Of a stretch of DNA of 64,000 nt, positions 60,638-64,000 are shown one piece after another. Origin of the DNA: an uncultured Fulvivirga sp. (GTDB lineage Bacteria; Bacteroidota; Bacteroidia; Cytophagales; Cyclobacteriaceae); the NCBI GenBank assembly GCA_947500555.1, contig CANMSE010000008.1:1-64000 (forward strand). Reading direction: 5' to 3'. Each line of letters starts with the position of its first letter. The stretch's first letter is position 1. The translations under genes and the position numbers were made by a program. Below the pieces are notes generated by a model, which saw only the letters and a list, made by a program, of their open reading frames with translations, had not been told where the DNA came from and made no database searches.

Positions 60638-62266
60638 TTAAAGTTTTGATCTATCTAGTTTTTGTGCTTCATCAAATAATTTTATCGCTTGCTGAAGCAC
60701 CTCGTTGGTCTGGTTGAATATAGGATAAAAGCCATCATTCTTCCAAATTTGTCTCGCTATTTGCGCTTTGATGTGAAGATTAAACAATTCTTTATTCTTA
60801 CTCATATCATCATAGTCAGGCTTTACGCCATTGGTCTTGCCTGTTTTTGCAAGATCTTTCCGCATAGCCTCAGAAACTCTAAAAGTCGCATAATATTCAT
60901 CATAGGAGTATTTTTCTAACTCATCTTTATTATCAGCAGCATACTTAAACACATACTCCTGCATCGCATTCTTAATGAAAAGTTTATTCAGGTATGCTGA
61001 GTTAGCTGAAGTGTCAAGTGGCACAAAATAATCCGGCATAATACCTCCACCGCCATAAACCGTACGTCCACTGCTCGTTTCATATTTTAATGAATCATTA
61101 AATTTAATACTATCAGCACTAAAGAACTCACCATGATCATATCGTGCCAGTAAGTCCCTACCATAATCTTCTTTATCATCGTATGGCTTTTGAATCGATC
61201 GCCCACTAGGAGTGTAGTACCTTGAGATAGTTATTCGGACTTCTGAACCATCGGTCAGATCGATGGGCGCCTGAACCAGGCCCTTTCCAAATGAACGCCT
61301 CCCTACAATTAAGGCTCTGTCATTATCCTGAAGTGCGCCTGTGACAATCTCTGAAGCAGAAGCACTGCCTTCATTGACAAGAACTATTAGTTCTCCATCT
61401 TCAAAAAGACCTTTTCGTTGGCCTAAAGCCTGAGAGTTGAATCGTGTTTCTTTTCCAAGTGTATAAACTATTTTTTTGTCATCCTTCAAAAATTCATCTG
61501 CAATATTAATAGCGTGGTTCATGTAACCACCACCATTACCTTGTAAATCGAGAATAAGTTTTGACATTCCGGTATCCATTAACTTGACCAGTGCCGCGCG
61601 AAATTCTTCATAAGTGGTAGCAGCAAATCTGCTGATTTTTATGTAGCCAATTTCATCGTCAATCATATAACTGGCATCAACAGAATATTGGGGAATCTTA
61701 TCCCTTATGATTTCAAAATCTATTAGTGAGCTTCTGTTACCTCTTTTAATCGCCACCTTCACAGTACTGCCTTTAGGGCCTTTTAGATGCTTCATGACAT
61801 CTCGGTTAGTAAAACCAACGCCTGCCACCTCTTTATCATCAATTTTTATAATTTGATCTCCAGACTGAATACCCAGAGCTTCACTTGGCCCTCCACTTAA
61901 AGGAGTAACAACCACAATAGTGTCTCTAAAAATATTGAACTCAACGCCTATTCCTTCGAAGTTGCCTTGAAGGTCTTCATTTGCTTCGACTTTGTCAGCT
62001 GCAGATATGTAGTAGCTATGTGGATCAAGTTTACTTAGCATATGCTCGATAGCGTCTTCAACTAAGTCACTTGTATTCACTTCATCCACATAGTTCTTGT
62101 CAATGAGTGTAAGGACTTCTTTGAATTTTTGAATATCTCTATTCAGATCATTTTGAATTTTGGGAGAGTCACTGAAAGTAGCCCCAAGGAAAATACCCGC
62201 TGCCAAGCCAATTGCTAAAATAAGAGGTAATCTTATCTGATTTTTTGTGTTATTATATTCGCTCAC
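60638..62266 (-). CDS. C-terminal processing protease (S41)
   Basis: 542 residues starting at GTG. An N-terminal membrane anchor or signal (about 12-32) leads to the periplasm. A PDZ domain sits at about 95-180 ('GIGVEFNIFRDTIVVVTPLSGGPSEALGIQSGD' in parts). The catalytic domain shows 'LILDLQGNGGGYMNHAI', the Ser of 'VNEGSASASEIVTGAL' near residue 304 and the Lys of 'GRRSFGKGLVQ' near 329, a Ser-Lys dyad. The last 130 residues form a helical tail. It cleaves envelope proteins from the C-terminus. First gene of an operon with homogentisate dioxygenase. Confidence 0.93.
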   Translation of the reverse strand: MSEYNNTKNQIRLPLILAIGLAAGIFLGATFSDSPKIQNDLNRDIQKFKEVLTLIDKNYVDEVNTSDLVEDAIEHMLSKLDPHSYYISAADKVEANEDLQGNFEGIGVEFNIFRDTIVVVTPLSGGPSEALGIQSGDQIIKIDDKEVAGVGFTNRDVMKHLKGPKGSTVKVAIKRGNRSSLIDFEIIRDKIPQYSVDASYMIDDEIGYIKISRFAATTYEEFRAALVKLMDTGMSKLILDLQGNGGGYMNHAINIADEFLKDDKKIVYTLGKETRFNSQALGQRKGLFEDGELIVLVNEGSASASEIVTGALQDNDRALIVGRRSFGKGLVQAPIDLTDGSEVRITISRYYTPSGRSIQKPYDDKEDYGRDLLARYDHGEFFSADSIKFNDSLKYETSSGRTVYGGGGIMPDYFVPLDTSANSAYLNKLFIKNAMQEYVFKYAADNKDELEKYSYDEYYATFRVSEAMRKDLAKTGKTNGVKPDYDDMSKNKELFNLHIKAQIARQIWKNDGFYPIFNQTNEVLQQAIKLFDEAQKLDRSKL

Positions 62267-62304
62267 TTCAATTATAAATTTTGTACAAACCTCTGGCGTA
62301 AAGC

Positions 62305-62312
62305 CAAAAATA
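62305..62312 (-). promoter_or_regulatory. Candidate -7 box of the ctp-hmgA operon
   Basis: TATTTTTG on the minus strand, 46 bases before the GTG start. No TTTG is found at the expected -33 distance. Confidence 0.4.
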
Positions 62313-62370
62313 GAGAATTATATACCTATAACGAAGACTCAAAATGTTTGTTAGGCTTTTTAATGATAGG

Positions 62371-62412
62371 TGCACCCTATTTATTATCACTTTTTGTAAA
62401 TTTGCACCCTAT
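62371..62412. repeat. Two direct repeats of TGCACCCTAT around the RIC-gene promoter
   Basis: TGCACCCTAT at 62371-62380 and again at 62403-62412, 32 bases apart (three helical turns). The second copy runs into the ATG. The first lies in a near-palindrome, ATAGGTGCACCCTAT. A protein binding both would span the -7 box, so this could be an operator. Confidence 0.4.
62397..62404 (+). promoter_or_regulatory. TAnnTTTG box exactly six bases before the RIC-like gene start
   Basis: TAAATTTG, then CACCCT, then ATG at 62411. It supports this ATG over the upstream open frame, which starts in non-homologous sequence. Confidence 0.6.
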
Positions 62413-63157
62413 GAGTACGCTTGCCAACATTAGGATAAAGGAGCTGGTAAATCAGAATTACATTTATGCATCTGTTCTTTATTATTTCGGCATAGAGTTC
62501 TATAATTATTCAGAACAAACCCTGGAGCAGGCTTGCAAAAATAAGGGTTTGAGTATTCAATCCGTTATTAACAGACTTGAGACATTACCAAGTTGTGATG
62601 AAGAAATTGCGATAGCAGATTTTCCAATCGACTTAATAATAGAATATCTAAAGCATACTCACTTTCTTTTCATAAAACAAAAAATGCCGTACATCAGCAC
62701 ATTGGTTAATGAGTTGAAAGTAAAAGAAAAAAATTATTCAAATCTGGCTAAAGATCTCAAGTTTGTATTCCCTCTTTTTGTAGAAGATTTTATTCATCAT
62801 ATTTATCAAGAAGAGGATACTCTGTTTAGCTACATTGGTGATTTGATGGCTTACCAAAAAGGAAGAGGCAATTTGTCAAAACTCTACTTTGAGATGGAAA
62901 AAAATAGCCTTAGTAGATTTGCATCCGAACACGAAGAACATGACGATGAGATGATGGGTATTCGGCAAATAACCAATAATTATTCCATTAGTGAAGGAAC
63001 CCCTCTACATATTAAAGTCATTTTTTCTGAGCTCAAAAGACTGGAAAAAGACCTTATCACTCACGCAAAAGTAGAGAATGATATTCTCTTCCCAAAAGCA
63101 CTTATGCTGGAGCGAGAGGTAATAGAGTCTATCAAAACGAATATAAGGTTGAACTAG
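62411..63157 (+). CDS. RIC/ScdA-type di-iron protein (hemerythrin-like), CC motif missing
   Basis: 248 residues from the ATG of MSTLANIRIKELV. RIC proteins repair iron-sulfur clusters after nitrosative or oxidative damage. The N-terminal ScdA-like domain is present ('VLYYFGIEFYNYSEQTLEQACKNKGL'), but the usual CC after 'FGI-D/E-F' is Y31-N32 here. The hemerythrin domain follows with likely di-iron ligands in 'YLKHTHFLF', 'FVEDFIHHIYQEEDTLF', 'ASEHEEHDDEMM' and 'LITHAKVENDILFPKA'. It is cytoplasmic. It overlaps ruvX by one base (TAG/GTG), so the two share a transcript. The start overlaps a direct-repeat site. Confidence 0.88.
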   Translation: MSTLANIRIKELVNQNYIYASVLYYFGIEFYNYSEQTLEQACKNKGLSIQSVINRLETLPSCDEEIAIADFPIDLIIEYLKHTHFLFIKQKMPYISTLVNELKVKEKNYSNLAKDLKFVFPLFVEDFIHHIYQEEDTLFSYIGDLMAYQKGRGNLSKLYFEMEKNSLSRFASEHEEHDDEMMGIRQITNNYSISEGTPLHIKVIFSELKRLEKDLITHAKVENDILFPKALMLEREVIESIKTNIRLN

Positions 63158-63576
63158 TGGGTCGTATCTTAAGTATTGATTACGGGCAAAAAAGAACAGG
63201 TTTTGCCGTTACAGATCCCTCACAAATAATAGCCAGTCCTTTAGATACAATAGAAACTAAATCAGCCCTTCAGTTCATAGCTAACTACATGAAAAACGAG
63301 TCAGTAGAAACTATTGTGATAGGAATGCCTAAAAACCTTCAAAATCAAGACACCCATTCAACTTCTGCTGTGAAAAAATTCATTACCACGCTTAAAAATA
63401 CTTTTAAAGATATTCCAGTTGAAGAGGTTGATGAACGCTTTACAAGTAAAATGGCTTTTCAATCGATGATTGATGGAGGACTCAAAAAAAAGGACAGAAA
63501 GAACAAGGAAACCATTGATAAGCTGAGTGCCACGATAATACTTCAATCGTATCTTGAGGCTAACTCAACTTATTGA
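63157..63576 (+). CDS. ruvX: Putative pre-16S rRNA nuclease / Holliday-junction resolvase YqgF (RuvX)
   Basis: 139 residues from GTG. The RNase-H-like fold shows the first catalytic Asp in 'ILSIDYGQKRTGFAVTD', a Glu in 'VDERFTSKMA' and the C-terminal Asp in 'TIDKLSATIILQSYL', so the active site seems complete. YqgF trims the 5' end of 16S rRNA and is widely essential. It overlaps the RIC gene by one base and is followed 36 bases later by def. Confidence 0.94.
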   Translation: MGRILSIDYGQKRTGFAVTDPSQIIASPLDTIETKSALQFIANYMKNESVETIVIGMPKNLQNQDTHSTSAVKKFITTLKNTFKDIPVEEVDERFTSKMAFQSMIDGGLKKKDRKNKETIDKLSATIILQSYLEANSTY

Positions 63577-63584
63577 AAATTAGC

Positions 63585-63592
63585 TATTTTTG
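63585..63592 (+). promoter_or_regulatory. Candidate -7 box of def
   Basis: TATTTTTG, 28 bases before the def ATG and nine bases after the ruvX stop. No -33 TTTG is at the right distance, so def may also be read from the RIC-ruvX transcript. Confidence 0.4.
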
Positions 63593-63612
63593 TATTCTAA
63601 AGCGCGTGTAAT

Positions 63613-64000
63613 ATGATTTATCCCATCGTTGTTTATGGCGATCCGGTACTCAAGAAGAAAGCCGAAAATATTGAAAAAGGAACAGACTTATCTGATCTAG
63701 TAACTGATATGTTTGAAACTATGGAGTCTGCTCATGGCATCGGTTTAGCAGCACCCCAAATAGGTAAGAGCATTAGACTTTTTGTAGTTGACGGTCGGCC
63801 TATGGAAGACGATGAAACTAAAGACTTTGTGAAAACCTTTGTAAATCCTCAAATAATAAAAGAAGAAGGTGATGAATGGGCTTTTGAAGAAGGTTGCTTG
63901 AGTATACCCAATATAAGGGAAGAAATTGAGCGGCCTGAAAAACTAAGAATCAAATATTTCGATGAAAATTGGAATGAGCATGAGGAAGAGTTTGATGGTA
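63613..64000 (+). CDS. def: Peptide deformylase (C-terminus beyond the window)
   Basis: The first 129 codons are present and the gene runs off the right edge. It removes the formyl group from nascent proteins. Motif 1 is 'HGIGLAAPQIG' (residues about 41-51) and motif 2 is 'EEGCLSIPNIREE' with the metal Cys. The HExxH motif 3 lies beyond the edge. The sequence begins 'MIYPIVVYGDPVLKKKAENIE', the usual start. Confidence 0.95.
   Translation, partial: MIYPIVVYGDPVLKKKAENIEKGTDLSDLVTDMFETMESAHGIGLAAPQIGKSIRLFVVDGRPMEDDETKDFVKTFVNPQIIKEEGDEWAFEEGCLSIPNIREEIERPEKLRIKYFDENWNEHEEEFDG

Noticed and set aside
1..64000. CRISPR arrays, rRNA operons, transposases, integrases, toxin-antitoxin or phage genes
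   Set aside because: No regularly spaced repeats, rRNA sequence or matching protein motifs were seen; the only mobile-like sequence is the REP-like cluster.

Overview
This window comes from the chromosome of a Bacteroidetes bacterium, most likely a free-living, aerobic member of the Cytophagales. The evidence is low GC content, promoters of the TAnnTTTG (-7) / TTTG (-33) type, almost no Shine-Dalgarno sequences, outer-membrane genes typical of the phylum (TonB receptor with DUF4249 partner, DUF6452/DUF6048 pair, DUF4295 beside L33), bacillithiol genes (bshC, ytxJ), and a fused E1 alpha/beta 2-oxoacid dehydrogenase. No rRNA, insertion sequence, integrase, prophage or CRISPR array was seen. The window is mostly core chromosome with a few lineage-specific surface genes.

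Layout. 1-8.7 kb: a minus-strand surface cluster with a giant (2276 aa) tail-fibre/YadA-head-like secreted protein, a lipoprotein and the start of a third exported protein. 8.75-9.37 kb: the only long gene-free stretch, holding REP-like palindromes. 9.4-16.1 kb: DEAD-box helicase, M28 peptidase and nitronate monooxygenase-like operon, divergent dihydroorotase, tRNA-His, and a secreted aminopeptidase P. 16.1-22 kb: small unknowns and the rimP-nusA-infB operon, which carries a promoter, a palindrome and an intrinsic-terminator-like hairpin before rimP. 22-30 kb: two more M28 peptidases, gcvP, lipA, an outer-membrane protein and an OsmC protein. 30-34.4 kb: ytxJ, a highly basic exported repeat protein, and E1. 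34.5-43 kb: M16 peptidase, ispF and mnmD, then TonB receptor, DUF4249 lipoprotein and a macroglobulin-like protein. 43-49.3 kb: 5-FTHF cyclo-ligase, bshC, rimO, DUF6452/DUF6048, ftsY, and the L28-L33-DUF4295 operon. 49.5-57 kb: ornithine aminotransferase, FAD reductase, hemB, small unknowns, DinB-like protein, methyltransferase, rmuC. 57-64 kb: ABC permease, homogentisate dioxygenase, C-terminal processing protease, a RIC-like di-iron protein, ruvX and the start of def.

Main observations. (1) Four genes, and two more with a one-base change, have TAnnTTTG ending exactly six bases before the start codon, which suggests a set of leaderless mRNAs. (2) The rimP-nusA-infB operon appears to start with promoter, overlapping 22-bp perfect palindrome and intrinsic terminator before a non-ATG rimP start, a plausible NusA autoregulation device. 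(3) A 742-aa, strongly basic, exported repeat protein of unknown function lies between E1 and ytxJ. (4) The RIC-like protein lacks the usual CC pair of its N-terminal domain. (5) Several coding ends overlap or abut convergently, and two terminator hairpins sit directly in front of a coding start.

Coordinates were read by hand. Start codons were moved from the longest open frame wherever an internal ATG/GTG fitted a signal peptide, the family length or the promoter better. Family assignments rest on motifs and remembered family features, not on a database search.
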